Source of the DNA: an uncultured Lachnospiraceae bacterium
Lineage (GTDB): Bacteria; Bacillota; Clostridia; Lachnospirales; Lachnospiraceae
Direction: 5' to 3'
Length of the DNA stretch: 10,063 bases
NCBI GenBank assembly: GCA_947589175.1
Contig: CANPZR010000073.1
Span: 1-10,063 of the forward strand
Shown here one piece after another: positions 1-5,596 of the stretch; position 1 is the first letter of the stretch, and each line of letters starts with the position of its first letter. The notes under the pieces were generated by a model. The model was not told where the DNA came from. It saw only the letters and a program-made list of their open reading frames with translations, and did not search any database. The position numbers were made by a program, and so were the translations under genes.

Positions 1-11
1 ATATTTTAACG

Positions 12-153
12 CATTGGGGGCTGTATTTCATCCAATCGTATAAATTTAGTGCGAAAAGTTTTTATTCTTCAAAGCTGGTGATTATTATATTTGGGTAATA
101 TTTAACGCGAAAGAATTATAATGATTTGTTTTCATTTGCCGATATATATATTA
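12..153. repeat. Left copy of 142-bp IS target duplication
   Basis: This stretch recurs at 2095-2236 in the same orientation, with one difference by eye (A at 124, G at 2207). It directly abuts the left end of the insertion sequence, and the other copy abuts the right end, so it is best read as a target-site duplication. The visible match is 143 bp, but the first G (11/2094) is better assigned to the element's right end because the terminal repeats then align without a gap. The copy contains the sigma-28 promoter at 119-145. Confidence 0.9.
119..145 (+). promoter_or_regulatory. Sigma-28 (SigD/FliA) promoter, orphaned left copy
   Basis: TAAT at 119-122, a 15-nt spacer and GCCGATAT at 138-145 match the sigma-28 pattern TAAA-N15-GCCGATAT with one change in the -35. 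This is the duplicated copy of the promoter at 2202-2228. It is now cut off from its gene and reads into the left end of the insertion sequence, where the hairpin at 201-239 should stop transcription. Confidence 0.7.
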
Positions 154-166
154 CCTGACTTTGGTA
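154..166 (+). repeat. Left terminal inverted repeat of the IS
   Basis: CCTGACTTTGGTA pairs with CCCGTCTTTGGTA read inward from 2094, with 11 of 13 positions identical. Similarity stops after this block, which sets the repeat length at 13 bp. Confidence 0.8.
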
Positions 167-200
167 TCAGACATTAAAAAATGGCGTTAACTCATTGAAA

Positions 201-239
201 AGTAAAAGCTGTTGCAGTAGATTTGCAGCAGCTTTTACT
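201..239 (-). terminator. Terminator after transposase, probably bidirectional
   Basis: Arms at 201-216 and 224-239 form a 16-bp stem with one G-T wobble and a 7-nt loop. On the minus strand the stem is followed by a T-rich run about 10 nt beyond the transposase stop codon. On the plus strand it is also followed by a run of T, so it can stop transcripts entering from the left, including those from the orphan sigma-28 promoter. Confidence 0.85.
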
Positions 240-249
240 TTTTAAAGTT

Positions 250-1926
250 TCAGATTTTACGGTTTAAGATGGAACGGACCTGCGTTTCTGTCAGGAAATA
301 GTTTGTCAGCGGAAGGTTTAATTTTAAAGACAATTCATTGATGATATCGCTGGATGTTGCTGTGTTGATATATTTTGTCTCTGCTTTCGTAACCCGGAAA
401 TCTTTCAGGAAACGAAAAATCTCCGCTGTTGCATACTTATTTTCCAGTACCTTGAATTGAAAGAGACGCTCTAATAGTACTGTCAGATAACAGATTAAAA
501 AATGTCCTTTTATAGTCTCTTCCTTCTGGCAAAATGCCGGCCTTGCATCCAGGTCGGATTTCATGATCTTAAAGGATTCTTCGATGCGCCAGAGGTTATG
601 GTAGGTATTGTAAATGTCCTGATTGCTCATTTTGGTCTCCGAAGTTACCAGAAGGTTATAACCGGCAAATTTTATGTCTTTATCAATGGCATCCTGATTC
701 ATGTTTACGACGGCCTTCCCTCCTGTTTTGTCCGTGAAGCTTACATATTTTCCGGCTTCCCCATATTCCGCCCTTTTTGCGCCGGAAACCGTCAGTGACC
801 TTGCTTTTTCTGACAGCCGGTGGATCTCATACCGTTTCTTTGCAGCCAGGGCGGGATTGTATGTGAGAAGGCGCTTCTCTGTCAGATGCACAATGAATTC
901 TTTCCCGTCATGTTCCACTTTATAAGGGAATTTATCCACGCAGGATTTATATCGGTAGAGGAGCTTCCCTTTTTTGTCTTTGACATCTTTCCATCCGTCT
1001 TCCATCAATACCCATGTTTTTTCTGTTTCCGGAAGCCCTTTGACGGATTTTGAAAAAAGATACCCATCGCCGTTTTTTTTCGAAAAAGCGATATTTTGGG
1101 CACAGTTGAGGCCTTTGTCGGCGACATGGATGGTTTTTCCGGCGACATTGTTCTGCGTTTTGAGCCGGTCGATCACATCCCTAAGGACCGGCTTTTCCGA
1201 TTCGTTTCCAGGGTACATTTTCATACCGATCGGGATCTGGTTGCTGTCCAGCAGAAGTCCCAGCCCGACGATTGGGTCCTTTTTGTTTTCTTTGCTGGGT
1301 CCTTTACGGCGGAAATCGTCTTCCCGGTCAATCTCGAAATAAAAGTTGGTGCAGTCAAAGTAGGATTTGGAAGTATCCAGGCCGAATGCCTTTTTCGTCT
1401 GGACTGTAAATATCTCGACGAATTTCTGGTAGTCATTCCCGATAAAGGATAACCCGTCAAGCAGCTGGTCATAAGAATAATGGACAGGCTCGTACAGGCT
1501 GGGAAGGACTTCATGGAAAGTGCGGAGCTTGCTGCAGGGGTTCACAGCCCTGGCAAAAATGAGGGAAGAGAGGAGTTCGTACAGGTCGAACTGAAAATCA
1601 TGGGTGATCTTGAAATAATCCACATATTTTTTGATACGGAGCTTTTCCAGGATTGATTTGAGGGGGAAATAGCCCAGATAGAGGATCGGGGAAGTGTCGG
1701 AGATCTTCCGGACGCCCAGTTCAGCCCTTTCCCGGTTCAGGGCATCCACTTCCAGCTGGAAATGGGAGATAGGGTCAGCGAGGCCCTTTTCCAGCCAGGT
1801 CTCCACGGAGCCGAGGGATTTATAGCACCTGTGCGCGGTACCTTTTTTTTCGCTGCTGTAAAAGCTTTCGTCAATAGAGAGATAAGTACGCCCCTTGAGT
1901 TTTGTTTTTTTGAGATAAAAAGCCAT
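250..1926 (-). CDS. IS1634-family (IS4-like DDE) transposase
   Basis: A 558-residue transposase that would cut and join the ends of the surrounding element. The DDE triad is visible: Asp191 in YFDCTN, Asp270 in HVADKG, and Glu449 in the signature YHNLWRIEESFKIMK (Tyr442, Glu449, Lys456), the IS4-type Y-x6-E-x6-K pattern with Leu445 in place of the usual Arg. The length fits IS1634-group enzymes, which run to about 530-560 residues. I chose ATG 1926 because AAAGGTGG lies just upstream. The in-frame GTG at 1935 overlaps that ribosome binding site and is unlikely to be used. Two runs of eight A on the coding strand (1843-1850 and 1073-1080) do not break the frame. The gene faces away from the neighbouring acetyltransferase gene and is bounded by hairpins on both sides. 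It looks intact and full length. Confidence 0.95.
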   Translation of the reverse strand: MAFYLKKTKLKGRTYLSIDESFYSSEKKGTAHRCYKSLGSVETWLEKGLADPISHFQLEVDALNRERAELGVRKISDTSPILYLGYFPLKSILEKLRIKKYVDYFKITHDFQFDLYELLSSLIFARAVNPCSKLRTFHEVLPSLYEPVHYSYDQLLDGLSFIGNDYQKFVEIFTVQTKKAFGLDTSKSYFDCTNFYFEIDREDDFRRKGPSKENKKDPIVGLGLLLDSNQIPIGMKMYPGNESEKPVLRDVIDRLKTQNNVAGKTIHVADKGLNCAQNIAFSKKNGDGYLFSKSVKGLPETEKTWVLMEDGWKDVKDKKGKLLYRYKSCVDKFPYKVEHDGKEFIVHLTEKRLLTYNPALAAKKRYEIHRLSEKARSLTVSGAKRAEYGEAGKYVSFTDKTGGKAVVNMNQDAIDKDIKFAGYNLLVTSETKMSNQDIYNTYHNLWRIEESFKIMKSDLDARPAFCQKEETIKGHFLICYLTVLLERLFQFKVLENKYATAEIFRFLKDFRVTKAETKYINTATSSDIINELSLKLNLPLTNYFLTETQVRSILNRKI

Positions 1927-1946
1927 AAGAACCACCTTTCAAAATA

Positions 1947-1962
1947 TAACGCCACTAACGCC
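1947..1962 (-). repeat. Tandem GGCGTTA motif between transposase promoter and start codon
   Basis: On the minus strand GGCGTTA occurs twice with a 9-bp period, just downstream of the -10 box and upstream of the ribosome binding site. Related copies (GGCGTTAAC at 183-191 and GGTGTTAAC at 2073-2081, plus strand) lie near the two ends of the element. They could be binding sites for the transposase, letting it repress its own gene. This role is inferred from position only. Confidence 0.4.
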
Positions 1963-1965
1963 ATT

Positions 1966-1994
1966 ATTATAACACATAAAAATAAATTTTGCAA
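1966..1994 (-). promoter_or_regulatory. Sigma-A type promoter of the transposase gene
   Basis: Read on the minus strand, TTGCAA (1994-1989) is followed by a 17-bp spacer and a perfect TATAAT (1971-1966). The start codon is about 40 nt downstream of the -10 box. The spacing is ideal and no better promoter is visible for this gene. Confidence 0.75.
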
Positions 1995-2009
1995 GTGTTT
2001 TGGGAAATA

Positions 2010-2031
2010 AAAAAAGCCCGGATATATGGGC
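2010..2031 (-). terminator. Possible weak terminator blocking read-in to the IS
   Basis: On the minus strand a 4-bp GCCC/GGGC stem with an 8-nt loop is followed by six T. It lies upstream of the transposase promoter and would stop transcription entering from outside, as guard hairpins do in some other insertion sequences. The short stem makes this uncertain. Confidence 0.3.
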
Positions 2032-2081
2032 GTTTGCAAGAGATATATGTAAATTTTGCTCCTAAAAAATATGGTGTTAAC

Positions 2082-2094
2082 TACCAAAGACGGG
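2082..2094 (-). repeat. Right terminal inverted repeat of the IS
   Basis: Read inward on the minus strand this is CCCGTCTTTGGTA, matching 11 of 13 positions of the left end. Including G2094 removes the one-base gap that a boundary at 2093 would need. Confidence 0.8.
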
Positions 2095-2236
2095 CATTGG
2101 GGGCTGTATTTCATCCAATCGTATAAATTTAGTGCGAAAAGTTTTTATTCTTCAAAGCTGGTGATTATTATATTTGGGTAATATTTAACGCGAAAGAATT
2201 ATAATGGTTTGTTTTCATTTGCCGATATATATATTA
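2095..2236. repeat. Right copy of 142-bp IS target duplication
   Basis: Same sequence and orientation as 12-153 with one difference (G2207 for A124). It runs without a break into the leader of the acetyltransferase gene, so the pre-insertion sequence can be rebuilt by joining 1-153 to 2237 onward. It supplies the functional sigma-28 promoter of the downstream gene. Confidence 0.9.
2202..2228 (+). promoter_or_regulatory. Sigma-28 (SigD/FliA) promoter of acetyltransferase gene
   Basis: TAAT (2202-2205), a 15-nt spacer and an exact GCCGATAT (2221-2228) fit the sigma-28 consensus TAAA-N15-GCCGATAT. The expected start of transcription is near 2235, giving a leader of about 44 nt before ATG 2279. 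The same arrangement recurs at 3388-3414. It places the acetyltransferase under flagellar-class control. Confidence 0.8.
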
Positions 2237-2237
2237 T

Positions 2238-2271
2238 GGATGCATGGATAGCATTTTTTGTACAGGGAGGT
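2238..2271 (+). promoter_or_regulatory. Leader with two candidate CsrA sites over the RBS
   Basis: Site one is a small hairpin, ATGC (2240-2243) pairing with GCAT (2251-2254), with GGA exposed in the loop ATGGATA. Site two, GUACAGGGAGGU at 2260-2271, matches 11 of 12 positions of the CsrA selection consensus RUACARGGAUGU and contains the GGGAGG ribosome binding site. A hairpin site followed by a site over the ribosome binding site is the layout described for the CsrA-repressed flagellin (hag) leader of Bacillus subtilis. That CsrA binds here is inferred. Confidence 0.5.
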
Positions 2272-2278
2272 ATTAGAA

Positions 2279-3313
2279 ATGGGAATTCAAGTAAATCTTA
2301 CTGATAAAGAGCAGTATTTGTATGTTAAAGGAAAAGACAAAGAAGCTCGTTCTTTTATTGCATTTACAATTGGTGCATTTAGTTATATTACGGACATGAA
2401 TATTAAGTCTGCAATTAGCATGAATGGAGAAGTTCACTGTATTCATATAGGTAAATATACATCTATAGGAAGTAATATTGAAATAATATTGGATATGAAT
2501 CATGATTATAATTCTTTATATCAGGGAATTGTACCCGAACTTTCTTCCAACGAGGATTCACGAAGAAAATTAGGACAGATTTTAAAGAGGATTGTTCGTA
2601 AGGGACAGTTGCTTATTGGAAATGACGTATGGATTGGTGATTCTGTAATTATCCTTGGCGGAGTTCGGATTGGCGATGGAGCAGTAATTGCTGCGGGATC
2701 CGTGGTGGTAAAAGATGTTCCTCCTTACGCTGTGGTGGGCGGAAATCCGGCAAGGATTATCAAGTACCGCTTTCCTCTGGATGTTATTGAAAAGTTATGT
2801 AGAATTGAGTGGTGGAATTGGTCTGGGAAGCAAATTTCAGAGCGAAAAGAAGATATGATGGGAGAAGTTGCTGATTTTGCTGAAAAGTGGGATTGTTCTC
2901 CGATAAAATATAAAAAGAAAAGTGGCCTTTACATACAAAGACTTTCATATGAGATACCTTTAATTGTGCATTTTATGGATTTTGAAGATGAATATCCGGT
3001 TTATCCTGGTGTCATATCTGCTTTTTTGAATTATTATTCCGACATGGATGCTGAATTACTACTTTGTTATGATTTTGATGATGGCAACGCAAGGATGAAA
3101 ATGGAGAAGTGTGTAGAAGAATTGCAAAAGCATCAAGAATTTGAGGCGCTTATTAATATATATGGAATATCTGATGAAGATGAGGAAAAAATTATCAGCG
3201 AGGCAGATGTATATGTGACGAATAGAGACATAAAGACAATGTCAAGAGTGGCTTTTTCAGATCATTATTGTGTGAAAATTGTTTCTGGAGTGGATATGCC
3301 AGTATTTTATTAA
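2279..3313 (+). CDS. Hexapeptide-repeat O-acetyltransferase with extra C-terminal domain
   Basis: A 344-residue protein. Residues about 50-165 form a left-handed beta-helix acyltransferase of the xenobiotic/CatB-like (XAT) type. It has the candidate catalytic His75 in DMNHDYNS, hexapeptide repeats in LIGNDVWIGD and VRIGDGAVIAAGSVV, and the family ending VVGGNPARIIKYRF. It probably moves an acetyl group from acetyl-CoA to a sugar hydroxyl. Residues about 215-344 are an extra domain not found in standard XAT enzymes. Its end (ADVYVTNRD, KIVSGVDMPVF) faintly resembles the nucleotide-sugar-binding half of GT-B glycosyltransferases. I chose ATG 2279, 8 nt after GGGAGG; an upstream in-frame TTG at 2258 would overlap the ribosome binding site. 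The gene is visibly richer in A and T than the licD cluster, suggesting a separate origin. Its sigma-28 promoter suggests a role in flagellin glycan decoration. Confidence 0.85.
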   Translation: MGIQVNLTDKEQYLYVKGKDKEARSFIAFTIGAFSYITDMNIKSAISMNGEVHCIHIGKYTSIGSNIEIILDMNHDYNSLYQGIVPELSSNEDSRRKLGQILKRIVRKGQLLIGNDVWIGDSVIILGGVRIGDGAVIAAGSVVVKDVPPYAVVGGNPARIIKYRFPLDVIEKLCRIEWWNWSGKQISERKEDMMGEVADFAEKWDCSPIKYKKKSGLYIQRLSYEIPLIVHFMDFEDEYPVYPGVISAFLNYYSDMDAELLLCYDFDDGNARMKMEKCVEELQKHQEFEALINIYGISDEDEEKIISEADVYVTNRDIKTMSRVAFSDHYCVKIVSGVDMPVFY

Positions 3314-3351
3314 TCTGATAGTAACTACAGAGATGAACGGATGACAGGATG

Positions 3352-3391
3352 TTTATGTACAGAAAAAAGAAAAATACAATCTGTTTATAAA
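3352..3391. repeat. Imperfect inverted repeat reaching the -35 of the second sigma-28 promoter
   Basis: Arms at 3352-3362 and 3381-3391 pair at 9 of 11 positions across an 18-nt AT-rich spacer. The right arm ends in the TAAA -35 element. It may be a regulator site or a weak hairpin in the 3' tail of the acetyltransferase transcript. No clear terminator for that gene is visible. Confidence 0.25.
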
Positions 3392-3414
3392 GTTTTTTTC
3401 AGTTTGTCCGATAT
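3388..3414 (+). promoter_or_regulatory. Second sigma-28 (SigD/FliA) promoter
   Basis: A perfect TAAA (3388-3391), a 15-nt spacer and TCCGATAT (3407-3414) match the sigma-28 consensus at all but one position. The surrounding region from about 3385 to 3468 can be aligned with 2200-2281, so promoter and leader were copied together. Expected transcription start is near 3421, 45 nt before the start codon at 3466. Confidence 0.8.
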
Positions 3415-3423
3415 ATAATATGT

Positions 3424-3460
3424 GAATGCATGGATGGCATTCTTGATTTGCATGGAGGCA
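3424..3460 (+). promoter_or_regulatory. Leader with two candidate CsrA hairpins
   Basis: GAATGC (3424-3429) pairs with GCATTC (3437-3442) and shows GGA in the loop ATGGATG. A second small hairpin, TGC (3449-3451) with GCA (3458-3460), has ATGGAG in its loop and contains the GGAGG ribosome binding site. Both carry the core GCAUGGA(U/G)G. The layout repeats that of 2238-2271 with changed bases, which suggests the structure is kept by selection. CsrA binding is inferred. Confidence 0.5.
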
Positions 3461-3465
3461 GAGAA

Positions 3466-3567
3466 ATGAAGAGAGTATTTTGCATCGAGGACTTATATTA
3501 TATGATGACAGAGAAGCTGTGCTTACCGAGAGGTAGGCATGGCTTTTTGTGGTTATATATAAAATAG
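3466..3567 (+). CDS. Small ORF, 33 residues, behind a sigma-28 promoter
   Basis: ATG 3466 follows GGAGG at good spacing and occupies the same place in its leader as the acetyltransferase start does in the paralogous leader. The peptide begins MKRVFCIEDLYYMM and ends FLWLYIK before TAG. I recognise no family. The intrinsic terminator at 3516-3548 lies inside the reading frame, from about codon 17. The ORF could be a leader peptide whose translation affects the terminator, the cut-off start of a lost gene, or a chance frame over a short non-coding RNA. There is no signal peptide or clear membrane segment. Confidence 0.4.
   Translation: MKRVFCIEDLYYMMTEKLCLPRGRHGFLWLYIK
3516..3548 (+). terminator. 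Strong intrinsic terminator about 100-130 nt after sigma-28 promoter
   Basis: Arms at 3516-3527 and 3532-3543 pair over 12 positions (three G-T wobbles) around a GAGA tetraloop of the stable GNRA type, followed by five T. Two A before the stem can pair with the first T. Transcripts from the promoter at 3388-3414 should end here as a product of about 130 nt unless something prevents hairpin formation. Confidence 0.75.
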
Positions 3568-3667
3568 GCGAGTGCTGTAAATGCAAATCGGTACTGATTG
3601 CTTAGGTTTGGAGAGGCTTTCGATAGGATGTGCGTGCTGCGGACAATTTGCGGTATAGGAGGCGGGC

Positions 3668-5551
3668 ATGGAGATTTCGGATTCTTATTTTGAGGACGAA
3701 GTGCGGGAGGGCTTTTTTGTGCCTAGCCTGATGAAACGCGCCTGGGCGGCACAGATTGAGATCCTGGAGGCCATTCGGACAATTTGTGAGAAGCATAATA
3801 TTCGATATTTTGCTGAATGGGGGACATTGTTAGGTACTGTGCGGCACGGCGGATTCATTCCGTGGGATGACGACTTGGACATTTGTATGTTGAGGGAGGA
3901 TTATGATCGATTCCGCGCCATAGCAGATGAGGAACTGCCGGAAGAGTGCTGGTTTATGGATTATCGATGGGATGATGACTTTGATCATTTGATTGGACGA
4001 ATTATTAACTCGAAAGTGCTCATTCTGGAGGGAGAGCAGCTGGAAAAATACCATGGTTTTCCCTATGTGGCGGGGATTGACATCTTTTGGATGGATGATT
4101 TGCCAATCGATAAGGAAGAAGAGGAAGATTACCATAGACAAATTGATTTTCTGATTCGATTTATTTACGCTATGCGTTTGCATAAGTCTGGCGGAGTGAC
4201 ACTGGATGAAGAAAATCTGGAGCAGTACATCTGCCGGACGGAGGAAATGTTTGGCGTCCTGATTGATCGTAAGAAGCCTGTCAAGCAGCAGTTATATGCC
4301 ATTCTGGAGAAAGTGGCTGCGCCGAAATATAAGAATAGTAATTCGAATGAGATTACGAATCTTCCTGTGTGGCGGGAAAGTCGCAATTATAGACTGCCTA
4401 AGAGGTGCTATTCAGAGTCTATAATGCTTCCCTTTGAAATGGTGGAAGTTCCTGTACCGGCAGGGTATGATGAACTGCTGGGGAGAAAGTATGGCGCTGG
4501 CTGGATGAAGTCAGTGCGCTCAGGTGGTTCCCATGATTATCCGGTCTACAGAGAACAGGAACAGAATCTAAAAAAAGAGGAGGCAGGTATCCTGTTCGAG
4601 TATGTTTATTCAGAACAGGAGAGACTGGAGGCAGAGGAGGCTAGACGGCGGAGAGAGGCAGAGTATGTGCCTTTATGGAAGCAGGTAGAAGATTTTTTTC
4701 CACTTTTTCAAGAAGCGCATGAAGCCATAGATCGGTGCCTGGAGATTGGAGATGGCACAGGGACTCTGGGGATTCTGGAGGAGTGCCAGAATGCAGCGGT
4801 GCAGTTGGGAACTTTGATTGAGATTGAGCGGGGAGAAGGGCACCCAACGGTGCATGTGCTTGAGCAGTATTGTGAGGATGTATACCGATTGCATGAGCAG
4901 ATATATGGGGGAGAAAAAGGAGTAGTCTTAACAGGTTTACAGTGTTATGAGACACAACTGCGGGAGAGCGTGCGCATCCACTTGAAGGAGAAAAAAGAGG
5001 TTGTTTTTATTCCCTACAAAGTGGTGTTCTGGGAGACGATGGAGGCCCTGTGGCGGGCAATGTCAGAGGATGAAGAAATAGATGTTTCTGTCGTCCCAGC
5101 TCCTTATTATTACAAAAATGCTTTCGGGCATGTTAAACCGGAGGAAAAAAGACTGGAGACAGACTATCCAGAGGATGTTGTTTTGACATCGTATGAGGCA
5201 TATTCCTTTGAGAAGCGACATCCAGATATGATTGTGATTCAGTGTCCCTATGATGAGTATAATTACGCGTTAACAATTCATCCGTTTTTTTATGCGAAGA
5301 ATCTCAAGCAGTATACGAAACAACTGGTGTATATTGTGCCTTATATCATGGATGAGATTGGGCCGGGTGACAGTCGGGCCAGAGAGACGCTGAAATGCTT
5401 GTGCAATACACAGGGCGTGGTTCATGCGGATACGGTCGTGGTGCAGTCGGAGCAGATGAAAGAAGTCTATGTGGAATTGCTGACGGAGTTTGCAGGGAAG
5501 AATACTGAAAAAATGTGGCGGAAAAAAATCGTCGCATGGAAAAATAAGTGA
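3668..5551 (+). CDS. LicD-family phosphotransferase fused to TagB-like domain, shortened copy (LicD 1)
   Basis: A 627-residue protein. Residues about 20-295 are a LicD domain: the nucleotidyltransferase-fold signature GTLLGTVRHGG (52-62) and PWDDDLD (65-71, metal-binding acidic residues), ending near RSGGSHDYP (about 284-292). LicD relatives move a phospho-substituent from a CDP-activated donor (choline, ribitol) to a glycan. A charged Glu/Arg-rich linker (about 310-336) and a helical region follow. From about residue 441 (VVFIPYK, LWRAM, PYYY, TSYEAY) comes a domain recalling the N-terminal half of TagB/TagF-like CDP-glycerol glycerophosphotransferases. It stops at VAWKNK, lacking about 150 residues present in the paralogue at 6387-8717. 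By hand count 56 of the first 80 residues match that paralogue. ATG 3668 follows AGGAGG at 3657-3662. The LicD call is firm; the substrate and the activity of the truncated half are unknown. Confidence 0.88.
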   Translation: MEISDSYFEDEVREGFFVPSLMKRAWAAQIEILEAIRTICEKHNIRYFAEWGTLLGTVRHGGFIPWDDDLDICMLREDYDRFRAIADEELPEECWFMDYRWDDDFDHLIGRIINSKVLILEGEQLEKYHGFPYVAGIDIFWMDDLPIDKEEEEDYHRQIDFLIRFIYAMRLHKSGGVTLDEENLEQYICRTEEMFGVLIDRKKPVKQQLYAILEKVAAPKYKNSNSNEITNLPVWRESRNYRLPKRCYSESIMLPFEMVEVPVPAGYDELLGRKYGAGWMKSVRSGGSHDYPVYREQEQNLKKEEAGILFEYVYSEQERLEAEEARRRREAEYVPLWKQVEDFFPLFQEAHEAIDRCLEIGDGTGTLGILEECQNAAVQLGTLIEIERGEGHPTVHVLEQYCEDVYRLHEQIYGGEKGVVLTGLQCYETQLRESVRIHLKEKKEVVFIPYKVVFWETMEALWRAMSEDEEIDVSVVPAPYYYKNAFGHVKPEEKRLETDYPEDVVLTSYEAYSFEKRHPDMIVIQCPYDEYNYALTIHPFFYAKNLKQYTKQLVYIVPYIMDEIGPGDSRARETLKCLCNTQGVVHADTVVVQSEQMKEVYVELLTEFAGKNTEKMWRKKIVAWKNK

Positions 5552-5596
5552 GGCAGATGTCGGGTATCCGTCGGATTGATAAGTGTGGTGAAAGGC

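Larger units (their letters stand above)
154..2094 (-). mobile_element. IS1634-family insertion sequence, complete, about 1.94 kb
   Basis: A single intact transposase gene on the minus strand lies between 13-bp imperfect inverted terminal repeats: CCTGACTTTGGTA at 154-166 and CCCGTCTTTGGTA read inward from 2094, 11 of 13 matching. The element carries its own promoter and a hairpin terminator next to each end. It is flanked by a 142-bp direct duplication. Long, variable-length target duplications are a described property of IS1634 from Mycoplasma mycoides, so this feature and the transposase sequence point to the same family. Nothing visible disrupts the element and it could be active. Confidence 0.9.

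Noticed and set aside
1073..1850. Two runs of eight A (coding strand) in the transposase gene as programmed frameshift sites
   Set aside because: One reads A-AAA-AAC in phase, but the frame is open and carries all catalytic motifs on both sides without any shift.
502..2010. Open plus-strand frames opposite the transposase gene
   Set aside because: They are antisense shadows of the transposase with no ribosome binding sites or recognisable protein motifs.
12..2236. The long direct repeats as phage or integrative-element attachment sites
   Set aside because: They abut terminal inverted repeats of a DDE insertion sequence, and there is no integrase, recombinase or tRNA gene in between. A target duplication explains them fully.
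2258..2281. TTG at 2258 as the acetyltransferase start
   Set aside because: It lies upstream of, and would translate through, the GGGAGG ribosome binding site that serves ATG 2279.
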